Of a stretch of DNA of 64,000 nucleotides, positions 54,243-64,000 are shown piece by piece. Below the pieces are notes generated by a model. That model did no database searches, was not told the DNA's origin, and saw only the letters and a list, made by a program, of their open reading frames with translations. Position numbers and translations under genes: made by a program. The first letter of the stretch is position 1, and each line of letters starts with the position of its first letter. The stretch comes from Rhodoferax lacus (GTDB taxonomy: Bacteria; Pseudomonadota; Gammaproteobacteria; Burkholderiales; Burkholderiaceae_C). The stretch is from the NCBI RefSeq assembly GCF_003415675.1, contig NZ_QFZK01000002.1, forward strand, positions 62,001 to 126,000, in the 5' to 3' direction.

Positions 54243-54510
54243 AGAAAGTACGGTTAGGTCGCTGGCGCATTATAAAAATGCATGAATGTCTGGCTCCAAC
54301 GATATATTGGCTATTGTTGGGTGCTTGGTGCAAAAGTACGTGCAGAATGTTATCCGTCAGCGTTGGGGCTTCATGGTTCGTCTGCTTTTGGCAACGCCAA
54401 GAGCCAATCGAATTTTAAAAAACCTTTGCGGGACAACGAGCTTGCTGATAGCATTCAAGTGAATTCTTAAGTAGGGCTGGCACGGAGTCGGTCTGTTTCA
54501 GGGGACAGTT
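54243..54510 (+). other. 268-bp divergent promoter region between mrcA and pilM
   Basis: AT-richer than the coding DNA, with TATATT (about 54302-54307) and TTTAAAAAACC as possible promoter pieces. A 62-codon open frame at 54282-54470 is not supported. No sigma-54 site was recognised. Confidence 0.4.
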
Positions 54511-55590
54511 TTGATTTCATTGGGGGCGCTTTTCAGCCGTCAACCGGCACCATTGCTCGGGCTGGACGTTAGCACGTCTGGTGTCAAACTGGTCGAGCTG
54601 GGCCGTGACAAGGCTGGCAATCTGGTGTTGGAACGGTGCGCCATAGAGCCACTGGAACGCGGCTGGATTACAGACGGCAATATCGAAAACTTTGATGAAG
54701 TCGCCGCGGCTATCAAGCGGCTGGTAAAGAAAAGCGGCACCAAGACCCGAAATGTGGCGATGGCCTTGCCGCCATCGGCTGTGATTACCAAGAAAATCAT
54801 CCTGCCAGGTGGCATGTCCGATGACGAACTTGAGCAACAGGTCGAGACCGAAGCCAATCAGTACATTCCCTTCCCCTTGGATGAAGTCAGCCTGGATTTC
54901 TGCGTGATCGGGCCCAGCACCACGTCAGTTGGTGATGTAGAGGTGCTGATTGCTGCTTCCAGGCGAGAAAAAGTGCAGGACGTCCAAGGGCTTGCCGAGG
55001 CAGCAGGCTTGACTCCTGTGGTGGTGGACGTCGAGTCCTACGCTTCGCGCCTTGCAACCAGTCGTCTGATTGAAAATTTGCCCAACCACGGCAAGGGTCT
55101 GATTGTGGCTTTGTTCGAAGTGGGTTCTCTCACCACGAGTATGCAGGTGATGCGGGACGAAGAAGTCTTGTATGACCGTGACCAGGCCTTTGGCGGCGCC
55201 CAGTTGACGCAGCAAATTGTCCGTCAATACGGGTTCTCGGCGGAAGAGGCAGAGACGAAGAAGCGCAGCGGTGAACTCCCCGAGGACTATGAGGCAGCAG
55301 TTTTGAAGCCCTTCATGGAGTCCATGGTGCAGGAGTTGGGACGGGCACTGCAATTTTTCTTCACCAGCACGCCACACAACAAGGTGGACTACATTCTTTT
55401 GGCCGGCGGTTCTGCGGCCTTACCTGGTTTGACCGGAGCGGTCACCCAACACACTTCCTTCCCCTGCAGCCTGCTCAACCCGTTTGACGGTATGGAAATT
55501 GGGGATGGTGTGAGGCTGAAGAAGATGACGCGTGAGGCACCTTCTTACCTGACGTCCTGCGGCCTGGCCCTGCGGAGGTTTGCTCTGTGA
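54511..55590 (+). CDS. pilM: PilM, type IV pilus inner-membrane platform protein
   Basis: 359 residues, actin-like fold: LGLDVSTSGVKLVEL, ALPPSAVITKKIILP and LAGGSAALPGL are the nucleotide-binding pieces. PilM is cytoplasmic and binds the N-terminus of PilN. The start is the TTG at 54511, with AGGGGA a few nt upstream and the family start ISLG. First gene of pilMNOPQ; the next start overlaps its stop. Confidence 0.95.
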   Translation: MISLGALFSRQPAPLLGLDVSTSGVKLVELGRDKAGNLVLERCAIEPLERGWITDGNIENFDEVAAAIKRLVKKSGTKTRNVAMALPPSAVITKKIILPGGMSDDELEQQVETEANQYIPFPLDEVSLDFCVIGPSTTSVGDVEVLIAASRREKVQDVQGLAEAAGLTPVVVDVESYASRLATSRLIENLPNHGKGLIVALFEVGSLTTSMQVMRDEEVLYDRDQAFGGAQLTQQIVRQYGFSAEEAETKKRSGELPEDYEAAVLKPFMESMVQELGRALQFFFTSTPHNKVDYILLAGGSAALPGLTGAVTQHTSFPCSLLNPFDGMEIGDGVRLKKMTREAPSYLTSCGLALRRFAL

Positions 55591-56246
55591 TTTTGATCAA
55601 CCTGCTCCCGCATCGGGAAGCTGCCCGCAAACGCCGCCGCGACGTATTCAACGTCACTCTGGGAGCCTCTGCTCTCTTGGGTGGTTTGATCGCCGGTGCG
55701 ATCTTCCTGTGGTACCAATCAGAGATATCGTCGCAGCAAAATGCGAATGGAATTCTCGCTGCTGAAATCACCAGGCTGGAAGGACAAATCAAGGACATTG
55801 CAGGGCTTGAGACGGAAATTGCAGCACTGAAAGCCAGGCAGCAGGCCGTCGAGGATCTGCAATCCGATCGCAATTTGCCGGTCCACCTGCTGACCGAGTT
55901 GGTCCAGCAATTGCCGGATGGTGTGTTCATCGCGAAGATGGTGCAAGCAGACCAATCGGTGACCATCACCGGCACGGCGCAAAGCAATGAACGTGTGTCT
56001 GAATTGCTGCGCAATTTGGGCAACAATACCCCTTGGTTTGCAAAGCCGGAGTTGGTCGAAATTGTTGCAGGCAGCATTACCCTCTCCACCAAAGAACAAA
56101 AACGGGTATCCAATTTTGTGATCAAGGTTCGCTTGGTGCGTGCCACCGAGGCAGAAAAGTCATTGGCGCCGGCCACTGGGGCTTCGGGGCCTAATGCGAT
56201 GGCATCCGCGCCTGCAAAGGCTGCATCCTTACCAACGAAGCAATAG
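55587..56246 (+). CDS. pilN: PilN, type IV pilus assembly
   Basis: 219 residues. GTG start overlaps the pilM stop by 4 nt. The conserved NLLPHRE that binds PilM opens the protein, then a membrane segment (LGGLIAGAIFLWY) and a periplasmic coiled coil with a ferredoxin-like domain. Forms a heterodimer with PilO. Confidence 0.95.
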   Translation: MILINLLPHREAARKRRRDVFNVTLGASALLGGLIAGAIFLWYQSEISSQQNANGILAAEITRLEGQIKDIAGLETEIAALKARQQAVEDLQSDRNLPVHLLTELVQQLPDGVFIAKMVQADQSVTITGTAQSNERVSELLRNLGNNTPWFAKPELVEIVAGSITLSTKEQKRVSNFVIKVRLVRATEAEKSLAPATGASGPNAMASAPAKAASLPTKQ

Positions 56247-56255
56247 GGGCGGGCC

Positions 56256-56924
56256 ATGGCTAGCAAATCATCACCCTCTTTCGACTTCCAGGCATTTCAG
56301 AACAATCTGAAGTCGCAGTTTCTGGATCTGGATCCGCGCGATCCATCGCTCTGGCCTGTGTTTCCGCGCTATGCCCTTTTTCTTGCGACCACACTTGGCG
56401 TAATCGCCGTTTTGTGGTTTTTGTGGTTGGGTGGTTCGCAAACGGAACTGGAAGCCGAGCAAGCCAGGGAAGTGACGCTTCGCGATGACTACAAAGTCAA
56501 GCTGACAAAAGCCGTGAATCTGGACGTTCTGAAGAAGCAGCGCGAACAGGTTCAGCAATATGTGACCCAACTCGAAAAGCAGTTGCCCAGCAAGGCTGAA
56601 ATGGATGCACTGCTATCCGATATCAATCAGGCTGGCTTGGGGCGCAGTCTCCAATTTGATCTCTTCAGGCCCGGCCAGGTTGCAGTGAAAGAGTACTACG
56701 CCGAACTGCCTATATCCTTGAAGGTGACCGGCCGTTACCACGACATCGGTGCATTCGCTTCAGACATCGCGAATCTGTCCCGTATCGTTACTTTGAACAA
56801 CTTGTCCATCGTACCCAAGGCCGATGGTGCTTTGTCCCTTGAATCCACTGCCAAGACATTCCGCTATCTGGACGCTGATGAAGTAATGGCTCAGAGAGCC
56901 GCTTCAGCACCGAAGAAAAAATGA
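56256..56924 (+). CDS. pilO: PilO, type IV pilus assembly
   Basis: 222 residues. Membrane segment at about 38-58 (FLATTLGVIAVLWFLWLGG), coiled coil (AEQAREVTLRDDYKVKL) and a periplasmic ferredoxin-like domain (ISLKVTGRYHDIGAFASDIA). Partner of PilN; stop overlaps the pilP start. Confidence 0.95.
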   Translation: MASKSSPSFDFQAFQNNLKSQFLDLDPRDPSLWPVFPRYALFLATTLGVIAVLWFLWLGGSQTELEAEQAREVTLRDDYKVKLTKAVNLDVLKKQREQVQQYVTQLEKQLPSKAEMDALLSDINQAGLGRSLQFDLFRPGQVAVKEYYAELPISLKVTGRYHDIGAFASDIANLSRIVTLNNLSIVPKADGALSLESTAKTFRYLDADEVMAQRAASAPKKK

Positions 56925-57463
56925 AGCGAATCTACACACTCCTTTTGATTTTGCTGGCCACTCTCCTGGCCGGATGTTCTGCTTCCAAGGAGGATGGCAT
57001 TCGCGAGTGGATGGTACAGGAGCGCAACCAGACCAAGCCACGTGTCGCCCCCATCAATGCGCCCAAGCAATTCATCCCTGAGCCCTACACCAATGCGGCA
57101 GCCATAGAGCCATTCAGCAATCTGAAGTTGACCCAGGCGCTCAAGCGGGATTCCACACAAGTCACCTCCAACGCCGCGTTGGTAGCGCCGGAGTTGGCGC
57201 GCCGCAAGGAGCCCATGGAAGCGTTCCCGCTGGACGCCATGTCACTTGTGGGCAGTATCATCAAAGCGGGTCAACCAGTGGCCTTGGTGAAAGTGGACAA
57301 CCTGTTGTACCAGGTCAAGCTTGGCAATTACCTTGGATTGAATTTTGGGCGAGTCACAAAGATCACTGAAACACAGGTCACTCTTCGGGAAATCGTGCAG
57401 GATGCGGTTGGCGAGTGGATTGAACGCGTTGCGACGTTAGAGTTGCAGGAGAGGTCCAAATGA
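56921..57463 (+). CDS. pilP: PilP, type IV pilus lipoprotein
   Basis: 180 residues. Lipoprotein signal LLAGC, then a disordered linker and the beta-domain MSLVGSIIKAGQPVALVKVDNLLYQVKLGN-type block that contacts PilQ and PilNO. Overlaps pilO and pilQ by 4 nt each. Confidence 0.94.
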   Translation: MKRIYTLLLILLATLLAGCSASKEDGIREWMVQERNQTKPRVAPINAPKQFIPEPYTNAAAIEPFSNLKLTQALKRDSTQVTSNAALVAPELARRKEPMEAFPLDAMSLVGSIIKAGQPVALVKVDNLLYQVKLGNYLGLNFGRVTKITETQVTLREIVQDAVGEWIERVATLELQERSK

Positions 57464-59508
57464 ATACAAATAAATTTCGGTTAGGGTCTGACATGTGGCG
57501 TCGTTTTGTTTTTGCATCAACCTTGATGGTTCTGGCCCCCTTGGCTTGGGCGCAGACCGCGATTGAGTCTGTGACAGGATCCATGCAGGGCGGTGTGGAA
57601 TATGTGCGCATCGACTTATCCAAGGCGTTGGACAGTGTTCCTGCCGGTTTCACCATTCAGGCGCCTGCACGCATCGCGCTGGACTTCCCGGGTGTGGTCA
57701 ATACCATGGGTCGCTCCACCATCGATATCAATGAAGGCAATCTGAAGTCCGTGAGCGTGGTGCAGGCCGGTGACCGCACCCGTGTGGTACTGAACCTGAA
57801 GCAGCCCACCACCTACAAGGCCGAGATACAGGGCAAGTCTTTGCTGGTGATGCTGAACACTTCCAGCGCCAATGCACCGAGTTCTTCAGCGCCAACGGTT
57901 TTTGCTGAAAACCGGACCCGCGACATGCAGGCCCTGAAGGATGTCGATTTCAGGCGCTCAGCCGATGGATCCGGCCGCGTCGTGGTGACCCTGCCAAACA
58001 ACAATGTCGGTGTTGACATTCGCCAGCAGGGCAAATCGCTGGTTGTGGAATTCATGAAGAGCACCCTGTCTGAAGGGCTGCGTCGCCGAATGGACGTGGC
58101 GGACTTCGGTACGCCCATCAAAACTGTCAGCACCACACAGGTAGGTGACAAGGTTCGCATGGTCATCGAGCCGCAGGGCGTATGGGAACATTCTGCCTAC
58201 CAGAACGACGAACAGTTTGTTGTCGAGGTCAAAGAAGTCAAGGTGGACCCGAAGAAGCTGACGCAAGGCATTGGCTACAACGGCCAGAAGCTGTCATTGA
58301 ACTTCCAGAGCATCGAAGTGCGCTCCTTGCTGCAGGTGATCGCTGACTTTACGAATTTCAACATCGTGACCTCTGACAGCGTCAGTGGCTCGGTCACCCT
58401 GCGCCTGCAGGATGTCCCTTGGGACCAGGCACTAGACATCATCCTGCAAGCCAAAAGCCTGGGCATGCGCAAAAGCGGAAATGTGATCTGGGTCGCACCC
58501 AAGGATGAAATTGCCACCAAGGAAAAATTGGATCTGGAGTCCATGACGGCGGTTCAGAATCTGGAGCCTGTCAAAACCCAGTCCTTCCAGATCAACTTTG
58601 CCAAGGCCGCAGAAATTGCAGTTCAAATCACGGGCGGTGGTGGCGGTGCGTCTCCTGCATCGGGAGCCGGATCGGCGCGCATCCTGAGCGCACGCGGCAG
58701 CGTGATTGCAGAGCCTCGCACCAACCAGCTTTTCGTGACCGACATCCCCAGCCGTTTGGAGCAGGTGCAGAGCCTGTTGGCCAAGCTCGATGTCGCCGTC
58801 CGGCAAGTGGTAATCGAGGCCCGTATTGTTGAAGCCTCCGACACCTTCAGCAAATCGCTGGGTGTCAAGCTGGGCGGGTCAGCCGCGGGCAATAGCGGTG
58901 GAACGATCAACCGGGCCTCTGGTTCGGTCAATTTGCCAGCGTCCGGCAATGTGGCTGGCACGTTTGCACTGAACATATTCAACTCAGCGGCCGACCAATT
59001 CCTGAATCTTGAAATTACCGCGTTGGAGTCGGACGGCAAGGGCAAGGTGATTTCCAGTCCCCGCGTTGTTACCGCTGACCAGACCAAGGCCCTGATTGAA
59101 CAAGGCACGGAGCTGCCCTACCAAGTGGCGTCTTCCAGCGGAGCCACCAGCATCCAGTTCCGCAAAGCCAACCTCAAGCTGGAGGTGACGCCTCAAATCA
59201 CTCCCGAGGGCAGCATTATTCTGACTCTGGACGTGAACAAAGACACGGTGGGCCAGCTGACTCCCGGTGGCTATGCCATTGACACCAAGCACATCCAGAC
59301 CCAGGCGCTGGTCGAGAACGGTGGAACCATTGTGATTGGTGGCATCTTCACTGAAGACCAGACCAACCAAGTGGACAAAGTTCCATTCTTTGGTGACTTG
59401 CCCATTCTGGGCAACCTTTTCAAGTCGACTTCCAAGTCCTCCAACAAAAAGGAAATGCTGGTCTTCATTACCCCCAGGGTGTTGGCTGACCGCAGTTCAT
59501 CCAACTAA
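57460..59508 (+). CDS. pilQ: PilQ, type IV pilus secretin
   Basis: 682 residues. Signal peptide, one AMIN domain (VEYVRIDLSKALDSV), a second related segment at about 160-265, an STN domain (IEVRSLLQVIADFTNFNIV), N1 and the secretin core with VTPQITPEGSIILTL and GGIFTEDQTNQVDKVPFFGD. Forms the outer-membrane pore for the pilus. Contains a short Gly/Ala-rich loop (GGGGGASPASGAGS). Last gene of the operon; aroK follows after a hairpin. Confidence 0.96.
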   Translation: MNTNKFRLGSDMWRRFVFASTLMVLAPLAWAQTAIESVTGSMQGGVEYVRIDLSKALDSVPAGFTIQAPARIALDFPGVVNTMGRSTIDINEGNLKSVSVVQAGDRTRVVLNLKQPTTYKAEIQGKSLLVMLNTSSANAPSSSAPTVFAENRTRDMQALKDVDFRRSADGSGRVVVTLPNNNVGVDIRQQGKSLVVEFMKSTLSEGLRRRMDVADFGTPIKTVSTTQVGDKVRMVIEPQGVWEHSAYQNDEQFVVEVKEVKVDPKKLTQGIGYNGQKLSLNFQSIEVRSLLQVIADFTNFNIVTSDSVSGSVTLRLQDVPWDQALDIILQAKSLGMRKSGNVIWVAPKDEIATKEKLDLESMTAVQNLEPVKTQSFQINFAKAAEIAVQITGGGGGASPASGAGSARILSARGSVIAEPRTNQLFVTDIPSRLEQVQSLLAKLDVAVRQVVIEARIVEASDTFSKSLGVKLGGSAAGNSGGTINRASGSVNLPASGNVAGTFALNIFNSAADQFLNLEITALESDGKGKVISSPRVVTADQTKALIEQGTELPYQVASSSGATSIQFRKANLKLEVTPQITPEGSIILTLDVNKDTVGQLTPGGYAIDTKHIQTQALVENGGTIVIGGIFTEDQTNQVDKVPFFGDLPILGNLFKSTSKSSNKKEMLVFITPRVLADRSSSN

Positions 59509-59516
59509 AATCGTCT

Positions 59517-59549
59517 GGCCGGGATCGATGGACTCGATTCCGACCGGCC
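59517..59549 (+). terminator. Hairpin between pilQ and aroK
   Basis: GGCCGG (59517-59522) pairs with CCGGCC (59544-59549) and an inner ATCGA (59524-59528) with TCGAT (59534-59538). No T run, so it may stabilise the pil message or attenuate read-through to aroK. Confidence 0.45.
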
Positions 59550-59624
59550 CAGTACTCCCTACTTCGCCGCTGCAGCCAAGGCTGGCTCAAGCGGCGTTGG
59601 TGCGTAATGGCTTTGAACTAACTG

Positions 59625-60161
59625 GTGGAGTCTGCTATTTCGGTTGCTTTGATTGGCCTTCCAGGCTCTGGCAAAACCACTGTCGGGCGGCAACTGGCCC
59701 GGCGGCTCCAGTTGCCCTTCGTAGATTCTGACCACGAAATCGAAATCCGGATCGGATGTTCCATCCGCGAGTTTTTTGAGCGTGAGGGTGAGGTGCGTTT
59801 CCGTGACATTGAAGAGGAAGTGCTGGACACCCTTACCCAAGCGCCTGCCAAGGTTGTTTCTACCGGGGGCGGTTCTGTGTTGCGAGCAGCAAATCGTCAG
59901 CATTTGCGTGAGCGTGGCCGCGTGGTTTATCTCAAGTCCACTCCTGAGGAACTGTTTCGGCGTTTGCGCCACGACACAAACCGACCCTTGCTGCAAGTGG
60001 CGGACCCGTTACTGAAACTGAAAAACCTGTTTGCCGAGCGTGACCCTTTGTACCGCGAAGTGGCGCATTTTGTACTGGAAACCGGTCGACCCTCGGTCTC
60101 GACTTTGGTGAACATGATCATGATGCAACTTGAACTCTCGGCGCACCAGAACAAGGGCTGA
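59625..60161 (+). CDS. aroK: Shikimate kinase
   Basis: 178 residues. Walker A GLPGSGKTT, DSDHEIEIRIG for shikimate binding and the lid region RPLLQ. Phosphorylates shikimate in aromatic amino-acid synthesis. The GTG at 59625 has no clear ribosome site, but earlier frames are closed. Followed by aroB. Confidence 0.94.
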   Translation: MESAISVALIGLPGSGKTTVGRQLARRLQLPFVDSDHEIEIRIGCSIREFFEREGEVRFRDIEEEVLDTLTQAPAKVVSTGGGSVLRAANRQHLRERGRVVYLKSTPEELFRRLRHDTNRPLLQVADPLLKLKNLFAERDPLYREVAHFVLETGRPSVSTLVNMIMMQLELSAHQNKG

Positions 60162-60216
60162 ACAAGGCCGGTGGGTGGGCCTCAAGGGTCTGTTGCAAAA
60201 GCTCTAAACTTGGACC

Positions 60217-61326
60217 ATGAGCAAGTCCCTATTTCAAACCGTATCCATTGACCTGGCCGAGCGCAGCTACGACATCCATATAGGCTCGGGCCTGTTGAAC
60301 CTGGAGGCCATGCTCGATGGCTTGCCAAGGGCCACCTCGGTGTTGATCGTCAGCAATGAAACCGTGGCCCCCTTGTATGCCGCACGCCTTGCTGAATCAC
60401 TTGGCAAAAAATACGCCCATGTGTTGACCCTTGCGCTGCCCGACGGTGAAGTCCACAAGAACTGGCAAACCCTCAACCTGATCTTTGACACACTGCTGCA
60501 GAACGGCTGCGACCGCAAGACCCTGCTGGTTGCTCTGGGTGGAGGTGTGGTGGGCGACATGACTGGCTATGCCGCCGCCAGTTTCATGCGGGGTGTTCCG
60601 TTCCTGCAGATTCCCACCACCTTGCTGTCACAGGTCGATTCCTCGGTAGGTGGCAAAACGGGCATCAACCACCCGCTGGGCAAAAACATGATCGGAGCTT
60701 TCTACCAACCGCTGCGCGTGATTTGCGACCTGGACACTCTCCAGACGCTGCCGGACCGTGAGCTCAGCGCCGGGCTGGCCGAGGTCATCAAATACGGACC
60801 GATTGCCGACCTGTCCTTCATGGACTGGCTGGAGCACAACATGGACGCCTTGCGGGCCCGTGATGTCACTGCCATGGCGCACGCCGTGCAGCGCAGCTGC
60901 GAGATCAAGGCCTGGGTGGTGGCGCAGGACGAGCGCGAAGGCGGCTTGCGGGCGATTCTGAATTTTGGCCATACGTTTGGTCATGCCATCGAGGCCGGCA
61001 TGGGCTACGGTGCCTGGCTGCATGGCGAGGCCGTAGGCTGCGGCATGGTCATGGCTGCCCAGTTGTCGCTGCGCCTGGGGCTGGTAGATGCCGGCTTGGT
61101 GGCGCGCCTGCATGCGCTGACACTGCGTGCAGGATTGCCCGTAGTGGGCCCCGTTCTGGACGCTACCGATAATGCCGGCCGTTACCTGCAGCTCATGCGC
61201 CTGGACAAAAAGGCGGACGCGGGTCAGATCAAGTTTGTGCTGATCGACGGAGCGTCCAAGGCCACCGTGCAAGGTGCTCCTGATGCACTGGTGCGCGAAG
61301 TGATTGACGCATGTTGCAAGGCCTAG
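60217..61326 (+). CDS. aroB: 3-dehydroquinate synthase
   Basis: 369 residues. The NAD-binding [32 protein letters not shown] and the metal-binding [10 protein letters not shown] are all present. It makes the first carbocycle of the shikimate pathway. Ends 16 nt into dgt. Confidence 0.96.
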   Translation: MSKSLFQTVSIDLAERSYDIHIGSGLLNLEAMLDGLPRATSVLIVSNETVAPLYAARLAESLGKKYAHVLTLALPDGEVHKNWQTLNLIFDTLLQNGCDRKTLLVALGGGVVGDMTGYAAASFMRGVPFLQIPTTLLSQVDSSVGGKTGINHPLGKNMIGAFYQPLRVICDLDTLQTLPDRELSAGLAEVIKYGPIADLSFMDWLEHNMDALRARDVTAMAHAVQRSCEIKAWVVAQDEREGGLRAILNFGHTFGHAIEAGMGYGAWLHGEAVGCGMVMAAQLSLRLGLVDAGLVARLHALTLRAGLPVVGPVLDATDNAGRYLQLMRLDKKADAGQIKFVLIDGASKATVQGAPDALVREVIDACCKA

Positions 61327-62555
61327 ACCTGCCTGCGGCCCATCTTGCGCCGGGCTTGGCGTCGTATGCCAGTGACCCTGCGCATTCGCGGGGACGCCGC
61401 ATAGGGGAGCGTGCGCCAGCCACACGCACCGAATACCAGCGCGACCGCGACCGGATAGTGCACTCCACGGCCTTCAGGCGTCTGGTCTACAAGACGCAGG
61501 TATTTTTGAACCATGAGGGCGATCTGTTTCGCACCCGCCTGACGCATTCACTGGAGGTGGCGCAACTCGGCCGCAGCATTGCACGCTCACTGCGCTTGAA
61601 TGAGGACCTGGTAGAGGCTATTGCCCTGGCCCACGACCTGGGGCATACCCCTTTTGGTCATGCCGGCCAGGACGCCTTGCATGAATGCATGTCCGAATTT
61701 GGCGGCTTTGAACACAACCTGCAAAGCCTGCGCGTGGTCGACTTGCTGGAAGAGCGTTATCCCTTGTTCGACGGCCTGAACCTGACCTTTGAAACCCGGG
61801 AGGGCGTTCTCAAACACTGCTCCCGCAACAATGCCCGTCTGCTCGAAGCGGCCGAGCATGTCTATGCCGATGGACAGGGCGGTGTAGGCCAACGTTTTCT
61901 GGAGGCCGCTCAGCCCAGCCTGGAGGCGCAGTTGTGCAATCTGGCAGACGAAATCGCCTACAACGCCCACGATATTGACGATGGCATTCGCTCCGGATTG
62001 ATCACGCTGGAGCAGGTGCGGGCCGTTCCCCTCTTCAACACCTATTGCGAACAGGCCCTGTCCGCGCATGCCCATTTGCACCAGCCCGCACAGGCGCGGC
62101 GCCTGATGTACGAGAGCATTCGCCTGATGCTCAGTGACCAGGTCTTTGCCGTGATTGCAGCCACCGGCGAGGCCATTGCGCAGGCCGGGGTAGAGAGCCC
62201 GGGCGACGTTCGCCGCAGCGTGCCCCTGGTTGTGTTTGGCAGCGACATGCAGCAGCGTTCGGCCCAGCTCAAGAGCTTCTTGTTTGCGCACCTGTACCGC
62301 CACCCCCAGGTGGTGCACACCATGTCGCAGGCCAAACAGGTGGTGCGCGAACTGTTTGACCTCTACTGCGTACGACCCGGCGAAATGCAGGCGGGGTTTG
62401 CCCTCAGGTCTCAGGCAACGCAGGCCGCAACGTGGGATGCGGGTCCGCCCCTTCAACGCAGCGTTGCCGACTATATTGCCGGCATGACAGACCGTTTCGC
62501 TTCGCGCGAACACCATCGCCTGACTGGACAACATCTGCTGACCGGGGCCGACTGA
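61311..62555 (+). CDS. dgt: dGTPase-like HD-domain triphosphohydrolase
   Basis: 414 residues. HD-domain motif: H in [16 protein letters not shown] in [14 protein letters not shown], and a later D in [15 protein letters not shown]. Hydrolyses dGTP or other dNTPs to nucleoside and triphosphate. ATG 61311 lies in the end of aroB; usual order in the group. Confidence 0.93.
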   Translation: MLQGLDLPAAHLAPGLASYASDPAHSRGRRIGERAPATRTEYQRDRDRIVHSTAFRRLVYKTQVFLNHEGDLFRTRLTHSLEVAQLGRSIARSLRLNEDLVEAIALAHDLGHTPFGHAGQDALHECMSEFGGFEHNLQSLRVVDLLEERYPLFDGLNLTFETREGVLKHCSRNNARLLEAAEHVYADGQGGVGQRFLEAAQPSLEAQLCNLADEIAYNAHDIDDGIRSGLITLEQVRAVPLFNTYCEQALSAHAHLHQPAQARRLMYESIRLMLSDQVFAVIAATGEAIAQAGVESPGDVRRSVPLVVFGSDMQQRSAQLKSFLFAHLYRHPQVVHTMSQAKQVVRELFDLYCVRPGEMQAGFALRSQATQAATWDAGPPLQRSVADYIAGMTDRFASREHHRLTGQHLLTGAD

Positions 62556-62588
62556 ATGCCTGTCTACTGAACCCGACAAACAAGACAT

Positions 62589-63173
62589 ATGAATATTGAA
62601 CAGGCAGCGCGCGATGCGCTGGTCATCGAAGACACGCGCCGCTGGGTGCAGCGAGCCGTCATTGGCCTGAACCTGTGCCCCTTTGCCAAGGCGGTCGAGG
62701 TCAAGCAGCAAGTGCGCTATGCCATCAGCACAGCCACGGGCGCAAAGGCCTTGCTGGCAGATCTAAAGCGCGAGTTGCTGGCACTGGTTGCGGCAGACCC
62801 GCAGTTGGTGGACACCACATTGCTGATCGCTCCCAACGGATTTTTTGACTTCCTGGAGTTCAATGAGGTGTTGGCGCGTGCCGACAAACTGTTGGCCGAT
62901 CTGGATCTGGAGGGTGTGCTGCAGATTGCCAGTCTGCATCCGCACTACCAGTTCGCCGGCACCGAGCCAGACGACATCACCAATTGCACCAACCGTGCAC
63001 CTTACCCAACCCTGCACCTGTTACGCGAAGACAGTGTGGACAGGGCTGTGGCGGCCTTCCCCAACCCGGAAGCCATCTTTGAGACCAATATGCAAACCTT
63101 GCAGCGATTGGGTCACGAGGGCTGGACGGCGCTGGACCTCTCCGCCCGCCTCAAACCGGAGGACATGCCATGA
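62589..63173 (+). CDS. DUF1415-family protein
   Basis: 194 residues of the widespread but uncharacterised DUF1415 family (WVQRAVIGLNLCPFAK; SLHPHYQFAGTEPDDITNCTNRAPYPT; LHLLREDSV). Conserved Cys, His and Asp could bind a metal. The stop overlaps the start of a methyltransferase gene (ATGA), so it may act with it. Confidence 0.88.
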   Translation: MNIEQAARDALVIEDTRRWVQRAVIGLNLCPFAKAVEVKQQVRYAISTATGAKALLADLKRELLALVAADPQLVDTTLLIAPNGFFDFLEFNEVLARADKLLADLDLEGVLQIASLHPHYQFAGTEPDDITNCTNRAPYPTLHLLREDSVDRAVAAFPNPEAIFETNMQTLQRLGHEGWTALDLSARLKPEDMP

Positions 63174-64000
63174 AGCGCGCCCCAAGCACAACACCCAACC
63201 CGCTGGCAGAGGAATTGCGGCCTGGCCAATCCATTGAGCTCCTGAAGGAATTGCACATCCTGACCCGTGAGGGCAAGCTGAATCAGGACTCGCGGCGCAA
63301 ACTCAAACAGGTCTATCACCTGTTCCAGTTTATTGAAAAGCTGCTGGACGAACTGCCTGTGCAGCCCGGGCGCGAGCTGACCCTGGCAGACCATGGCGCA
63401 GGAAAGTCCTACCTGGGTTTTATTCTGTACGACCTGTACTTCAATACACGATCCAGTGGCCACATCTACGGCATTGAAACCCGTGCAGAGCTCGTGCAAA
63501 AGTCCATGCTGCTGGCCAGCAAACTGGGCTTTGAGCGCATGTCCTTTCTCAATCTGACCGTGGCCGAGTCTGCCGACAGTGCGCTCTTGCCGGATCGGGT
63601 TGATGTGGTGACGGCACTGCATGCCTGCGACACCGCCACGGACGATGCCATCGCCTTCGGCCTGCAGAAAAAGGCCCGGGCCTTTGTGCTGGTGCCCTGT
63701 TGCCAGGCCGAAGTGGCACGCCATTTGAACCAGGGCAAGGCACTGTCACTGAACCGAACGCCCCTGGCCGAGCTGTGGCGCCACCCGCTGCATGCGCGGG
63801 AAATGGGCAGCCAGCTGACGAATGTGCTGCGCTGCCTTTACCTGGAAGCCTGTGGCTATCAGGTTACGGTGACCGAATTGGTCGGATGGGAGCACAGCAT
63901 GAAAAATGAGCTGATACTGGCGCGCTATACAGGGCAGCGCAAGCGCAGTTCAGCTGACAGGCTGATGGCCATTCTGAAGGAATTTGGCATTCTTTCCCTG
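63170..64000 (+). CDS. SAM-dependent methyltransferase (METTL25/RRNAD1-like), 3' truncated
   Basis: At least 277 residues, open at the window end. Glycine-rich SAM loop LADHGAGKSYLGFIL after a helical N-terminal part, an acidic strand end (IYGIETRAEL), and the conserved VTALHACDTATDDAIAFGL and VLVPCCQAEV of the Methyltransf_32 family. Substrate unknown. Starts on the DUF1415 stop (ATGA overlap). Confidence 0.82.
   Translation, partial: MKRAPSTTPNPLAEELRPGQSIELLKELHILTREGKLNQDSRRKLKQVYHLFQFIEKLLDELPVQPGRELTLADHGAGKSYLGFILYDLYFNTRSSGHIYGIETRAELVQKSMLLASKLGFERMSFLNLTVAESADSALLPDRVDVVTALHACDTATDDAIAFGLQKKARAFVLVPCCQAEVARHLNQGKALSLNRTPLAELWRHPLHAREMGSQLTNVLRCLYLEACGYQVTVTELVGWEHSMKNELILARYTGQRKRSSADRLMAILKEFGILSL

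Noticed and set aside
54282..54470. 62-codon open frame in the mrcA-pilM gap
   Set aside because: No ribosome site, odd composition and no recognisable sequence.

Overview
The window is a 64 kb chromosomal segment with high GC content, dense genes and many 4-nt ATGA or TGATG overlaps. It looks like a betaproteobacterium of the order Burkholderiales, most likely family Comamonadaceae (Rhodoferax/Curvibacter-like). The reasons are the gene order pilMNOPQ-aroK-aroB-dgt, the phasin, class II ribonucleotide reductase, MsrPQ, the CyaY/LptM divergon, ImuA-ImuB-DnaE2 and the type of dispersed GC-rich hairpin repeat. The genus is an inference; no rRNA or tRNA gene is present to settle it.

Layout. 0-4 kb: the end of a sensor kinase, a REC-PAS-GGDEF-EAL c-di-GMP regulator and a DadA-like flavoprotein. 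3.9-8.3 kb: a divergent pair of a membrane CHASE2 protein and a caspase-fold lipoprotein, followed by a secreted partner. 8.4-20.5 kb: nrdJ with a nitroreductase, phasin, a transaldolase-like protein divergent from a PfkB sugar kinase, an acyl-CoA synthetase, a Bcr/CflA exporter, a large lipoprotein and an RcnB-like protein. 20.5-31.6 kb: the SOS mutagenesis genes in two parts. imuA-imuB lies behind a LexA box at 20534; dnaE2 lies about 6 kb further on, directly behind a rhuM gene that carries its own LexA box at 27252. Between them are ompW and a two-gene operon of a histone-deacetylase-family protein and a Pat-type lysine acetyltransferase. 31.7-35.6 kb: a toxin-antitoxin pair, then an uncharacterised four-gene set (DnaJ-domain protein plus three hypotheticals, two with acidic tails). 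35.7-45 kb: a DUF748 giant protein, a sialidase-fold exported protein with a membrane partner, and a GT39-GtrA-GT9 envelope glycosylation set. 45-54 kb: metK, two LpxL-type acyltransferases, engB, cytochrome c4, msrPQ, lptM, cyaY and penicillin-binding protein 1A. 54.5-64 kb: pilMNOPQ, aroKB, dgt, a DUF1415 gene and a partial methyltransferase.

Most notable. (1) The only LexA site near dnaE2 lies in front of rhuM and covers the -10 of a near-consensus promoter whose predicted start falls on the rhuM ATG, suggesting a leaderless SOS-induced rhuM-dnaE2 operon. (2) A hairpin repeat occurs three times with the same 15-nt loop and stems that differ by compensating changes. Two copies sit inside genes (dnaE2 and a GT39 transferase) as in-frame peptide insertions. 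(3) The CHASE2/caspase divergon and the DnaJ-linked operon are the best candidates for undescribed multi-gene systems. (4) An acetyltransferase and a deacetylase share one tight operon.
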